From: an uncultured Oscillospiraceae bacterium
GTDB lineage: Bacteria > Bacillota > Clostridia > Oscillospirales > Ruminococcaceae
Reading direction: 5' to 3'
Assembly: GCA_910587465.1 (NCBI GenBank)
Contig: CAJUMS010000034.1
Location: forward strand, 1-26,555
DNA: 26,555 bases
Below the pieces are notes generated by a model. The model made no database searches, had not been told where the DNA came from, and saw nothing but the letters and a program-made list of their open reading frames with translations. Shown here piece after piece: positions 6,850 through 13,863 of this stretch; within the stretch, counting starts at the first letter, position 1; every line of letters starts with the position of its first letter. The position numbers and the translations under genes are program-made.

Positions 6850-8217
6850 ATGGGGATTAAAAAAATAAGCGGAAGAGCCGCGATAAAGCTTTGTGCGGTA
6901 TTTGCCGCAGCGGTCGTCGCTGTTACCTTGACAGCCGACAGCGCCGTTCCCGTAAAAGCAAGCGGGAGCGATTCCATTGAGGATCTTCAGGAACAGATAA
7001 AACAGATACAGAAAGAAAATCAGGACCGCGAGCAAAAAATAAACGATCTCGAGGGCAATATTCAGGATAACGAGTACGCTATGGATCTCGTTTCGGAGCA
7101 GATAGACGGCGTTACCTCGGAGATCGCCAAAACAAGCGAGCTGGTCGCTGCCAAGATCGAGGCGATAGAGGAAAAACAGCGCGAGATCAAGGTCGTAGAG
7201 GGGAATATCGCGGACAAGGAGCTTGAGATCGAAAAGAAGAAAGGCGAGATTGCCGACCTTCAGGAGCAGAACAGACAGAACCTGAAAAAGTTCGCAAAGC
7301 TTGCGAGAGCCCTTTACATAAACGATTCCTCGGGTACTATCCCGATACTTAACGGCTCCAACGACTGGTACGATTTCTTTATGTATTCCGACGTTGTAAA
7401 AAATATTGGCGGACAAAATCTGGAATTTATGAAGCGCCTTATGGACTCTATAAAGGAGCAGGAGGAGCTTATTGAGGAGCTTAACCGCGATATTGACAAG
7501 CTTGAAGCGGATAAAGCCGACCTTGCTCAAAAGCAGGCAAAGCTCGAGGCGGAAAAGAAGGATCTCGAGGATGAAAAAGCGGGTCTCGAGGCGGACGCCG
7601 CGGAAAAGCAGAATTATCTCTACGGTCTGTCGATAGACAACGAGGATATGCAGAACCGTATCGACGGGCTGTACATAGATATGGAGGCGGGCAACGCCGC
7701 TCTCGAGGAGCTTAACGCGCAGATCGAGGAGCTTATCCGTCAGGCTCAGGCGAACGATTCCGAGCATATCGAGTATGGAGACGGGTTCAGGTGGCCGCTC
7801 GATTCGCGGTATCAGAGCATTACCACTTATTTCGGCTACGATTCGTGGCGCAACGGCAACCATAAGGGTATCGATATCAGCGGCGGCGGCATAAGCGGTT
7901 CGAACATTTACGCGGCGCAGTCTGGTACGGTCATCTCCGTTGTCAACTACTGCGGTCACAACTATGGCAAGAGCTGGAGCTGCGGCTGCGGCGGCGGTTA
8001 CGGAAATTACGTGATCGTTAATCATGGCGGCAATCTTGCGACTCTGTACGCTCATGCTGAGGACATAATAGTCAGCGAGGGTCAGCACGTTGAGATCGGC
8101 GACATTCTGGGCTATGTAGGCTCGACGGGCTGGTCGACGGGCGCGCATTTGCACTTTGAGGTTCGCGTAAATGGCTCGTATGTCGATCCGTTCAACTACG
8201 ATTATCAGAAGGTTTAA
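6850..8217 (+). CDS. Secreted coiled-coil M23 (LytM) peptidoglycan endopeptidase
   Basis: 455 aa. Residues 1-38 are a signal peptide (charged start, Ala/Val-rich core). Residues 40-310 are a long heptad-like coiled coil rich in Glu, Lys and Gln, broken by a loop near 155-195, as in the CwlO/PcsB/EnvC group whose activity is usually switched on by the FtsEX complex. Residues 312-455 are the LytM zinc peptidase: zinc ligands His338 and Asp342 (NHKGIDIS) and His435, with catalytic His402 (LYAHAED) and His433 (HLHFE). All key residues are present, so it should cut peptide cross-bridges during growth or division. An inserted loop with CGHNYGKSWSCGCGGGYG adds three or more cysteines close to the active site. 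GGAGAAAGGTG precedes ATG 6850. Monocistronic, with its own promoter and terminator. No ftsE/ftsX in view. Confidence 0.93.
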   Translation: MGIKKISGRAAIKLCAVFAAAVVAVTLTADSAVPVKASGSDSIEDLQEQIKQIQKENQDREQKINDLEGNIQDNEYAMDLVSEQIDGVTSEIAKTSELVAAKIEAIEEKQREIKVVEGNIADKELEIEKKKGEIADLQEQNRQNLKKFAKLARALYINDSSGTIPILNGSNDWYDFFMYSDVVKNIGGQNLEFMKRLMDSIKEQEELIEELNRDIDKLEADKADLAQKQAKLEAEKKDLEDEKAGLEADAAEKQNYLYGLSIDNEDMQNRIDGLYIDMEAGNAALEELNAQIEELIRQAQANDSEHIEYGDGFRWPLDSRYQSITTYFGYDSWRNGNHKGIDISGGGISGSNIYAAQSGTVISVVNYCGHNYGKSWSCGCGGGYGNYVIVNHGGNLATLYAHAEDIIVSEGQHVEIGDILGYVGSTGWSTGAHLHFEVRVNGSYVDPFNYDYQKV

Positions 8218-8223
8218 CTTATT

Positions 8224-8256
8224 GGAGCGCGGTATCTTTTACTGCGCTCCCTTTTT
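8224..8256 (+). terminator. Terminator of the M23 peptidase gene
   Basis: Stem GGAGCGCGGTA / TACTGCGCTCC (11 bp, one G-U) with a 5-nt loop, followed by CTTTTTC, 6 nt after the stop codon. Confidence 0.92.
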
Positions 8257-8316
8257 CGCTTTGGACATAAAATAAAAATATTTGCCGAAAAACACCTTAA
8301 ATTTTTGTTACTGTGC

Positions 8317-8345
8317 TTGACAACAAGGCTTGGGTTTGGTATAAT
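8317..8345 (+). promoter_or_regulatory. Sigma-A promoter of the ilvBNC operon
   Basis: TTGACA (8317-8322), 17-bp spacer, TATAAT (8340-8345): full consensus. The leader of about 57 nt is too short for a T-box, and no leader peptide rich in Leu, Ile or Val is visible. Confidence 0.87.
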
Positions 8346-8384
8346 AAAAAGGTGGATATTTTTTATTTGTTGATTTAGTGTATT

Positions 8385-8400
8385 ACTCCCCGAAAGGAGT
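8385..8400 (+). promoter_or_regulatory. Hairpin covering the ilvB ribosome binding site
   Basis: ACTCC (8385-8389) pairs with GGAGT (8396-8400), loop CCGAAA. The paired GGAG is the only ribosome site for the TTG start at 8409 (9 nt spacing), so initiation of ilvB may need this small stem to open. The effect is inferred. Confidence 0.5.
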
Positions 8401-8408
8401 GTTTTGAT

Positions 8409-10046
8409 TTGAGCAGCGAACGTATGACGGTCGCGCGCGCTATGACCGAGTGTCTGAAGGCGGAGGGCGTTACCGAGCTTTTCGGTTACCCCGGCGCGGC
8501 GATCTGTCCTTTTTACGATGAATTATATAAGACGGGATTACGTCACATTCTGGTGCGGCACGAGGTCAACGCGGGGCACGCGGCTTCGGGTTACGCGCGA
8601 ATCACGGGAAAGCCCGCGGTGTGCGTCGCGACGAGCGGTCCCGGCGCGCTGAACCTTATCACCGCGATAGCGACGGCATATATGGATTCCGTGCCGATGG
8701 TCATTATCACGGGTCAGGTGAACTCGGAGCAGATCGGGCGGGACGTATTTCAGGAGGCGGACATCACGGGTTCGGCGGAGCCGTTCGTTAAACACAGCTA
8801 TTTGCTGAAAAGACCCGAGGACACCGCCGAGGTGTTCAAAAAGGCGTTTTATATCGCGGGTACCGGCAGACGCGGTCCCGTGCTTATTGATGTGCCGTTT
8901 GACGTTCAGCAGGCGGAGATAGATTTCGAGTATCCCGAAACGGTGGATATACGCTCGTATCGCCCGAGTACGCGCGGCAACGGTTATCAGATAAAACGCG
9001 CGATAACAGCGATGAAAGAGGCGAAAAAGCCGCTTATCTGCGCGGGCGGAGGTCTGTTCACGGGCAGCGGCGTGGAGCTTATGCGCCGTCTTGCCGAAAA
9101 AGCGGATATCCCCGTCGTTTCGACTATGATGGGCTTGGGAGCTATGCCGTCCGACAGCCCGCTGTATTACGGTATGCTCGGTATGCACGGAAGGAAAGCC
9201 GCGAACACCGCCGTCAACAGCTGTGATACGCTGTTCCTGCTCGGCGCGAGAGTCGGCGACCGCGCGATCGCGGCAATGGAGCAGCGCCATGATCTCACGG
9301 TGGTGCATATAGATATCGACCCCGCCGAGATCGGCAAGAATATAGAAGCGAATATCCCGATAGTCGGAGATATAACGCTGGTTCTGGAGCAGCTTCTGGA
9401 GCAGGTGGACGCGTTCGAGCAGCCGCTTTCCCACAAGGAATGGCGCGAGAGCCTTGATGAACATCGTTCCGATTCAGAGCCGAAGCCCGTTGAACAGGGA
9501 TATGTCAACCCGAAATGGTTTATTCAGACGTTGGACAAGTATCTGCCTGAGCGTTCGGTAATAGTCGCGGATGTGGGACAGAATCAGATATGGACGGCGG
9601 CAAATATCTCGCTTAGGCAGGGGAGATTTCTCACCTCGGGCGGTATGGGAACTATGGGCTATTCACTGCCTGCGGCTATCGGCGCAAAGTGTGCGGACAA
9701 GACCGCAGAGGTCATCGCGGTGTGCGGCGACGGTTCTTTCCAGATGCAGCTTATGGAGCTTGCGACGGCGATACAGCACGGTATCAACGTAAAGGTTATC
9801 GTAATGCGCAATAGGTTTCTGGGAATGGTTCGCGAGGTGCAGGAGCGCAGCTACGAGAACAGACTGGTCGGCGTATCGCTCGACGGCAGTCCCGATTTCT
9901 GTAAGGTTGCCGAGGCTTACGGTATGGGAAATATGATCGCGGACAGCGAGGAGAGCGCGATAGAAGGTATCAAAAAACTGATCTCCTCGGACAATCCGTT
10001 CCTGCTTGAAGTGGCTGTTCCCGAGCTGGAGAAAACGATATTGTGA
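8409..10046 (+). CDS. ilvB: Acetolactate synthase, large catalytic subunit
   Basis: 545 aa, usual size. It condenses two pyruvate to acetolactate, or pyruvate with 2-oxobutyrate, the first shared step of valine, leucine and isoleucine synthesis, using thiamine diphosphate, Mg and FAD. The N-terminal domain carries the cofactor-activating Glu52 (ILVRHEVNAGHAASGYAR) and SGPGALN; the middle domain (about 190-330) is the FAD-binding part; the C-terminal domain has the diphosphate-Mg motif GDGSFQ at 440 through MRN near 469. Start: TTG 8409, 9 nt after GGAG; the next in-frame ATG (8424) has no site and would only remove five residues. First gene of ilvBNC. The 210-bp gap to ilvN is unusually long for this gene pair and holds a structured repeat. 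Confidence 0.96.
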   Translation: MSSERMTVARAMTECLKAEGVTELFGYPGAAICPFYDELYKTGLRHILVRHEVNAGHAASGYARITGKPAVCVATSGPGALNLITAIATAYMDSVPMVIITGQVNSEQIGRDVFQEADITGSAEPFVKHSYLLKRPEDTAEVFKKAFYIAGTGRRGPVLIDVPFDVQQAEIDFEYPETVDIRSYRPSTRGNGYQIKRAITAMKEAKKPLICAGGGLFTGSGVELMRRLAEKADIPVVSTMMGLGAMPSDSPLYYGMLGMHGRKAANTAVNSCDTLFLLGARVGDRAIAAMEQRHDLTVVHIDIDPAEIGKNIEANIPIVGDITLVLEQLLEQVDAFEQPLSHKEWRESLDEHRSDSEPKPVEQGYVNPKWFIQTLDKYLPERSVIVADVGQNQIWTAANISLRQGRFLTSGGMGTMGYSLPAAIGAKCADKTAEVIAVCGDGSFQMQLMELATAIQHGINVKVIVMRNRFLGMVREVQERSYENRLVGVSLDGSPDFCKVAEAYGMGNMIADSEESAIEGIKKLISSDNPFLLEVAVPELEKTIL

Positions 10047-10056
10047 TTATCTGAAG

Positions 10057-10116
10057 GCAACATTCCGAAATCGCAGTAGGCAATCTAATGCCAAATGCAA
10101 CATTATTTTGTCGCAG
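10057..10116 (+). repeat. Short tandem duplication with 40-bp period
   Basis: GCAACATT-N6-TCGCAG occurs at 10057-10076 and again at 10097-10116, exactly 40 bp apart, immediately before the 120-bp structured element. The spacers differ, so it is an old or imperfect duplication. Confidence 0.5.
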
Positions 10117-10117
10117 G

Positions 10118-10237
10118 GCAAGTTGCGAAAGCGAGTGACGCTGCATATTTGGAGTGGAGCGAAACGAAATGAAGCGGAGCGAAAAGTTTGCATTGTCGCT
10201 CGGCTGGGCGAACGCAGTGAGCCGATTCGCAACTTGC
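10118..10237 (+). repeat. 120-bp structured element with 12-bp terminal inverted repeats between ilvB and ilvN
   Basis: GCAAGTTGCGAA (10118-10129) and its exact reverse complement (10226-10237) enclose the element. Nested directly inside are AGCGA/TCGCT (10130-10134 / 10196-10200) and a second hairpin CGGCT/AGCCG (10201-10205 / 10220-10224) that abuts the outer stem, which makes a three-way junction in RNA. The apex of the first arm contains seven consecutive 5-mers of the form G-R-A-R-N (10151-10185), with pyrimidines at 10155, 10160, 10165, 10170, 10175 and 10180. No transposase and no clear target duplication. It could be a non-autonomous mobile repeat or a cis-acting RNA in the ilv messenger. 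Confidence 0.65.
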
Positions 10238-10256
10238 TTTTAAATAAGGGGTTAAA

Positions 10257-10754
10257 ATGAAACATACTATATCCGTATTAGTTGAAAACCACGCGGGCGT
10301 ACTGGCTCGTGTCGCGGGACTGTTCGCGAGGCGCGGGTTCAATATCGACAGCCTTGCGGTGGGGGTTACCGACGATGAGAACGTGTCAAGAATAACGATC
10401 GTCGCGGATGGCAGCGATTATACGCTCGAACAGATTGAAAAGCAGCTCAACAAGCTGATAGACGTCATCAAGGTAAAGACCTTATCACCCGAAAGCATGG
10501 TTAGCAGAGAGCTTGTGCTGATAAAGATAAGCTGTACCGCAAAGCAGCGTCCAGAGGTGCTGAGCATATGCGAGCTGTTTCACGGAAAGATATCGGATAT
10601 CTCGGCGAATTCCGTGACTATCGAGATGTCGGATAATACCCAGAATATCAATAATTTCGAGGAGCTTCTGCGTCCTTACGGGATAAAGGAGATAGTCCGC
10701 ACGGGTACTATCGCTATACAAAAGGGCGAGCAGGCGGTTACAGTGAAGAATTAA
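10257..10754 (+). CDS. ilvN: Acetolactate synthase, small regulatory subunit
   Basis: 165 aa, typical length for the long (IlvH-like) form. Residues 3-75 are an ACT domain (HTISVLVENHAGVLARVAGLF, then RGFNIDSLAVG), which binds valine for feedback inhibition and activates the catalytic subunit; residues 80-158 form the second ACT-like, TctB-type domain (SRELVLIKI, RPEVLSICELF). It partners IlvB from the same transcript. AGGGG lies 6 nt before ATG 10257. The start follows 19 nt after the end of the 120-bp structured element, so that element forms the immediate upstream RNA context of its translation start. Confidence 0.96.
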   Translation: MKHTISVLVENHAGVLARVAGLFARRGFNIDSLAVGVTDDENVSRITIVADGSDYTLEQIEKQLNKLIDVIKVKTLSPESMVSRELVLIKISCTAKQRPEVLSICELFHGKISDISANSVTIEMSDNTQNINNFEELLRPYGIKEIVRTGTIAIQKGEQAVTVKN

Positions 10755-10810
10755 CGAAATCCTCGCTTTAAAAAGCGTCGAAATAAAATTGTATAAAGGA
10801 GATAATTATT

Positions 10811-11800
10811 ATGGCAAAGATGTATCATTCCGAGGACTGTAATCTGTCCGCGCTCGACGGCAAGACAGTTGCTATCATCGGCTATGGCTCACAGGGTCAC
10901 GCTCACGCGCTGAATCTCAAGGACAGCGGCGTTAAGGTAGTGGTTGGTCTGTACGAGGGCTCCAAGAGCTGGAAGAAGGCTGAGGAAGCGGGTCTGGAGG
11001 TCGCGACCGCCGCGGACGCTGCCAAGAAAGCAGACATCATTATGATACTTATCAACGATGAGAAACAGCAGGCGCTCTATCTGGAGAGCATTCTTCCGAA
11101 TCTTACCGCAGGCAAGACCTTGATGTTTGCGCACGGCTTTAATATTCATTTCGGTCTGATCGTTCCTCCAGCGGACGTTGACGTTATCATGATCGCGCCT
11201 AAGGGTCCGGGTCACACCGTTCGGTCCGAGTATGTAGAGGGCAAGGGCGTTCCTTGTCTGGTCGCAGTACATCAGGACGCTACGGGCAGGGCTCTTGACA
11301 CGGGTTTGGCTTATGCTGCGGGTATCGGCGGCGCACGCGCGGGCGTTCTCGAAACCACGTTCAAGATGGAGACCGAGACCGACCTGTTCGGCGAGCAGGC
11401 AGTACTTTGCGGCGGCGTTACCGCTCTTATGAAGGCGGGCTTTGAGACTCTCGTTGAGGCGGGCTACGATCCTCAGAACGCGTATTTCGAGTGCATTCAC
11501 GAGATGAAGCTTATCGTTGATCTTATCTATAAGGGCGGCTTCTCTATGATGAGATACTCCATTTCCGACACTGCGGAGTTCGGCGATTACGAGACAGGCA
11601 AGCGCCTGATTACCGAGGAGACCAAGAAGGAAATGAAGAAGGTACTCACCGAAATTCAGGACGGTACGTTCGCTTCCAAGTGGATCAACGAGAACAAGAC
11701 AGGCAGACTGCACTTCAATGCATGCCGCCGTATCGAAGCTGAGCACCAGCTCGAGCAGGTAGGCGCGGAGATACGCAAGCTCTACGACTGGAATAAGTAA
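10811..11800 (+). CDS. ilvC: Ketol-acid reductoisomerase, class I
   Basis: 329 aa, the short class I form. It rearranges and reduces acetolactate or acetohydroxybutyrate to the dihydroxy acid, the second step after IlvBN, with Mg. Rossmann domain: GYGSQGHAHALNLKDSG, followed by the cofactor loop GLYEGSKSW, in which the Arg common in strongly NADPH-specific enzymes is Tyr and a Glu follows; related Clostridia share this, so cofactor preference is open. The knotted C-terminal domain has APKGPGH, ETDLFGEQAVLCGG, and FECIHEMKLIVDLIYKGG with SISDTAE. AAAGGAG lies 9 nt before the ATG. 56 bp after ilvN, last gene of the operon; ilvD and leu genes are not in the window. Confidence 0.97.
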   Translation: MAKMYHSEDCNLSALDGKTVAIIGYGSQGHAHALNLKDSGVKVVVGLYEGSKSWKKAEEAGLEVATAADAAKKADIIMILINDEKQQALYLESILPNLTAGKTLMFAHGFNIHFGLIVPPADVDVIMIAPKGPGHTVRSEYVEGKGVPCLVAVHQDATGRALDTGLAYAAGIGGARAGVLETTFKMETETDLFGEQAVLCGGVTALMKAGFETLVEAGYDPQNAYFECIHEMKLIVDLIYKGGFSMMRYSISDTAEFGDYETGKRLITEETKKEMKKVLTEIQDGTFASKWINENKTGRLHFNACRRIEAEHQLEQVGAEIRKLYDWNK

Positions 11801-11822
11801 TCCGATAAATATGCATAATAAT

Positions 11823-11943
11823 ATCCCCTGCTTCGGCAGGGGATCTCAGACTGTCGATAAACCCTCGCGCCAAGCCAGTTCGGGAAATGCGGGTTAAAAT
11901 GACTTCTTCTGCAAACTGAGATACCCTGCTTAGGCGGGGTATC
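11823..11943 (+). repeat. BIME-like element of two inverted, covarying hairpins after ilvC
   Basis: Left unit 11823-11849: ATCCCCTGC-TTCG-GCAGGGGAT then CTCAG. Right unit 11916-11942: CTGAG then ATACCCTGC-TTAG-GCGGGGTAT. The units are reverse complements of each other with changes that keep each 9-bp stem paired (C-G replaced by A-T, T-A by T-G). Alternatively 11836-11849 can pair with 11916-11929 over 14 bp with one mismatch, which would undo both hairpins. The 66-nt middle has one more stem, AACCC/GGGTT (11860-11864 / 11891-11895). The architecture resembles paired REP units. Confidence 0.65.
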
Positions 11944-11948
11944 TTTTT
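11920..11948 (+). terminator. Terminator of the ilvBNC operon
   Basis: Ten-bp stem GATACCCTGC / GCGGGGTATC (one G-U) with a TTAG loop, then five T. It is the right-hand unit of the paired-hairpin element and ends on the stop codon of the convergent XRE gene. Confidence 0.88.
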
Positions 11949-12232
11949 CAATTGATCTGCTCGGTTTTCTCGTTTTTTTCGTTTTTGGCGATCTGCGGAA
12001 CGATATACTTTTTCTGAAATCCAGGTATGTCAAGCTCAAGAAGAGTACACAGCTTTAACCATATTATCCATGTCGCGGTGTAGTTTCCGTTTTCGAGGTC
12101 GCGCAGGTAGACCACCGTTATTCCCGTCAGCTCCGACAGTTGTTCCTGAGTGATCTGTTTCTTCAGACGTCGGTTTCGGATAATTGTGCCGAATTCCCTC
12201 TTCAGAGCGTTGTCGTTATACTTCTTTGCCAT
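11948..12232 (-). CDS. XRE-family transcriptional regulator
   Basis: 94 aa. Residues 8-65 form a helix-turn-helix (FGTIIRNRRLKKQITQEQLS, then ELTGITVVYLRDLENGNYTATW), with a recognition helix typical of the family; the tail is charged (KNEKNEKTEQ). Start: ATG 12232 has GGAGG at 8 nt spacing; the frame stays open upstream to 12592 but that extension is AT-rich, lacks a ribosome site and overlaps the region of the divergent prmA promoter, so I reject it. It converges with ilvC and its stop touches the ilv terminator. Role unknown; self-repression is common in the family. Confidence 0.87.
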   Translation of the reverse strand: MAKKYNDNALKREFGTIIRNRRLKKQITQEQLSELTGITVVYLRDLENGNYTATWIIWLKLCTLLELDIPGFQKKYIVPQIAKNEKNEKTEQIN

Positions 12233-12322
12233 TATTATGTCCTCCTTTTTGTTTTTCTCATATGCTCCAAGGGATAGTGGAATAAAGGTGTTTGCTTGGG
12301 GGCAACGAAAAAATCTGCATTG

Positions 12323-12332
12323 AGATATATCT
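12323..12332. promoter_or_regulatory. Candidate operator AGATATATCT
   Basis: A perfect 10-bp palindrome lies about 8-18 nt downstream of the predicted start of the XRE transcript. Position suits self-repression, but a short AT palindrome can arise by chance. Confidence 0.25.
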
Positions 12333-12347
12333 TGGTTGTGCAAAATT

Positions 12348-12376
12348 ATTTTAGCATAATTTGTAATATTTTTCAA
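12348..12376 (-). promoter_or_regulatory. Promoter of the second XRE gene
   Basis: On the minus strand TTGAAA (12376-12371), a 17-bp spacer and TAAAAT (12353-12348). The leader would be about 110 nt. Two mismatches to consensus in all, so weaker than the other promoters here. Confidence 0.6.
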
Positions 12377-12522
12377 TTGATGGAGTAACTGAAATACTTT
12401 TCGACTTTTTTCGACAAACAAATCGGGATGTTGAAATTTTGTGAAATTTGCACATGCTTCATTCGTGAGCAGCTTTATGTGTGAAAATATTTGCGAAAAA
12501 TGCGCAAAATATATTTTATCCC
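12377..12522. other. AT-rich intergenic region between XRE and prmA promoters
   Basis: No gene seen. The only local pattern is the direct repeat TTTTCGAC spaced by 10 bp near 12398-12415; it overlaps a poly-T stretch and its meaning is unclear. Confidence 0.4.
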
Positions 12523-12551
12523 TTGATTTTTTGTACAATATGTAGTATAAT
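12523..12551 (+). promoter_or_regulatory. Promoter of the prmA gene cluster
   Basis: TTGATT (12523-12528), 17-bp spacer, TATAAT (12546-12551). The leader to the ATG at 12594 is about 36 nt. Confidence 0.7.
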
Positions 12552-12593
12552 AAATATGATTGTTTAATGCGGACTAAATTTCGGGAGGGCAAA

Positions 12594-13556
12594 ATGGACA
12601 GCTTTATTCAAATCGACATATACACCTCGTCGCAGGCAATAGACGGGATAACGGGTGCGCTTGCCGAGTACGGGATAACGGGCTTTATAATCCAGGACAG
12701 TGCAGATTTCGAGGACTTCCTCGCGGACAAGAACGCGAATTGGGATTATGTCGACGATGAGCTTATGGGGCTGAAAACCGTCGAGCCGCACATAACTCTG
12801 TACGTTCACGAGAACGCGCAGGGTGCGGAGACCTTAGCGGCGATACGCGGGCTGGTCGGCGGCTACAAGGCGAACAACTCCGACGGCTATTACGGCAATA
12901 TCCGCATAGAGCTTGCAAACGTCAAGGAAGAGGATTGGGCAAACAACTGGAAAAAGTACTACAAACCGTTCAGAGTTGGTAAGAGCCTTATCATAAAGCC
13001 ATCGTGGGAGGACGTTGAGCCCAAGGACGGCGACAGGATACTCGAAATAGACCCCGCGTCCACGTTCGGTACGGGGCAGCATCATACAACCAAAATGGTG
13101 ATGGAAATGCTGGAGGATGTCATTAGCGGCGGCGAACGTGTGCTCGATCTCGGGTGCGGCAGCGGAATACTGTCGATAGCGGCGTTGCTGTTGGGCGCAC
13201 GTGAGGTCGCTATATGCGATATCTTTGAGAACGCTGTAAAGACAGCCGCGGAAAACATTGAAAAGAACAAATTCACAAGCTTTAACGCGTACTGCGGAAA
13301 TATTATCGAGGATAAGGCGCTACGCGAAAAAATAGGCGGCGGCTACGACGTTATCTGCGCGAATATCGTCGCGGACGTTATTATCGCGATGAGCCCGCTT
13401 TTTGAGGAATTTCTCAATGACGGAGGCAAATTGATGGTCTCGGGGGTAATCGACGAGCGCGTTGACGAAGTAACGGCGGCGCTTTCCGAAAACGGCTGGA
13501 AGGTCGTCAACGCGAAAAACGAAGAGGGCTGGAACTGCATTCTTCTTGAAGGGTAA
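12594..13556 (+). CDS. prmA: Ribosomal protein L11 methyltransferase
   Basis: 320 aa from ATG 12594. PrmA trimethylates ribosomal protein L11 with S-adenosylmethionine. Residues 1-60 match the small alpha-beta L11-binding domain (an ALAEYGITGF segment after strand one); the linker has EEDWANNWKKYYKPFRVG; the Rossmann-type catalytic domain begins near 150 with DPASTFGTGQHHTTKM, then the SAM-binding loop VLDLGCGSGILSIAA, and ANIVADVI in the place of the family NPPY-like motif. Start: GGGAGG is 5 nt upstream; an in-frame ATG at 12567 lacks a site and sits at the likely transcription start. First gene of the co-directional cluster that reaches mutL. It is often found near dnaJ in other Firmicutes but not here. 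Confidence 0.95.
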   Translation: MDSFIQIDIYTSSQAIDGITGALAEYGITGFIIQDSADFEDFLADKNANWDYVDDELMGLKTVEPHITLYVHENAQGAETLAAIRGLVGGYKANNSDGYYGNIRIELANVKEEDWANNWKKYYKPFRVGKSLIIKPSWEDVEPKDGDRILEIDPASTFGTGQHHTTKMVMEMLEDVISGGERVLDLGCGSGILSIAALLLGAREVAICDIFENAVKTAAENIEKNKFTSFNAYCGNIIEDKALREKIGGGYDVICANIVADVIIAMSPLFEEFLNDGGKLMVSGVIDERVDEVTAALSENGWKVVNAKNEEGWNCILLEG

Positions 13557-13613
13557 GTGCGGCGGACACATTGCCGTCAAAGCGCATATAATGCTCCGAG
13601 AGGGGGCATTTGT

Positions 13614-13859
13614 ATGGAGTTTTTATACGTATTCGGACTTATGTTCATTTCCATTTTCGGGCTTGCAACGCTGTTGCACCTGCTTGCAAAGGCGCTGCTG
13701 GACAGTGCGTTCCGCGAGTTCGACGTTTACGTTAAAAATGATGAGAATATAGACGAATTTTTAGAAAACGCGAAAAAGTCTCCGTTTATCGGAAAAGTAT
13801 ACATTATCGCCGACGGAACGGAGCTTTCGGAAAGTAACGCCGTCGGTACGGGTCGGTGA
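13614..13859 (+). CDS. Small single-pass membrane protein, unknown function
   Basis: 81 aa. Residues 2-27 are one hydrophobic segment (EFLYVFGLMFISIFGLATLL), then an acidic cytosolic or external domain with DEFLENAKKSPFIGKVYIIADG. AGGGGG lies 8 nt before ATG 13614; the open frame upstream to 13557 (no ribosome site, Arg/Cys-rich) is probably not translated. It lies between prmA and recD2, 57 nt after one and 4 nt before the other, so it is co-transcribed. I do not recognise the family. Confidence 0.75.
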   Translation: MEFLYVFGLMFISIFGLATLLHLLAKALLDSAFREFDVYVKNDENIDEFLENAKKSPFIGKVYIIADGTELSESNAVGTGR

Positions 13860-13863
13860 AACA

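Noticed and set aside
6688..8154. 488-codon open frame antisense to the M23 peptidase
   Set aside because: Shadow of a coiled-coil gene; no start signal and low-complexity sequence.
8346..8408. T-box or attenuator upstream of ilvB
   Set aside because: The leader is about 57 nt and has no T-box sequence, leader peptide or terminator.
10118..10237. Intact insertion sequence between ilvB and ilvN
   Set aside because: No transposase and no clear target duplication; only a short structured repeat.
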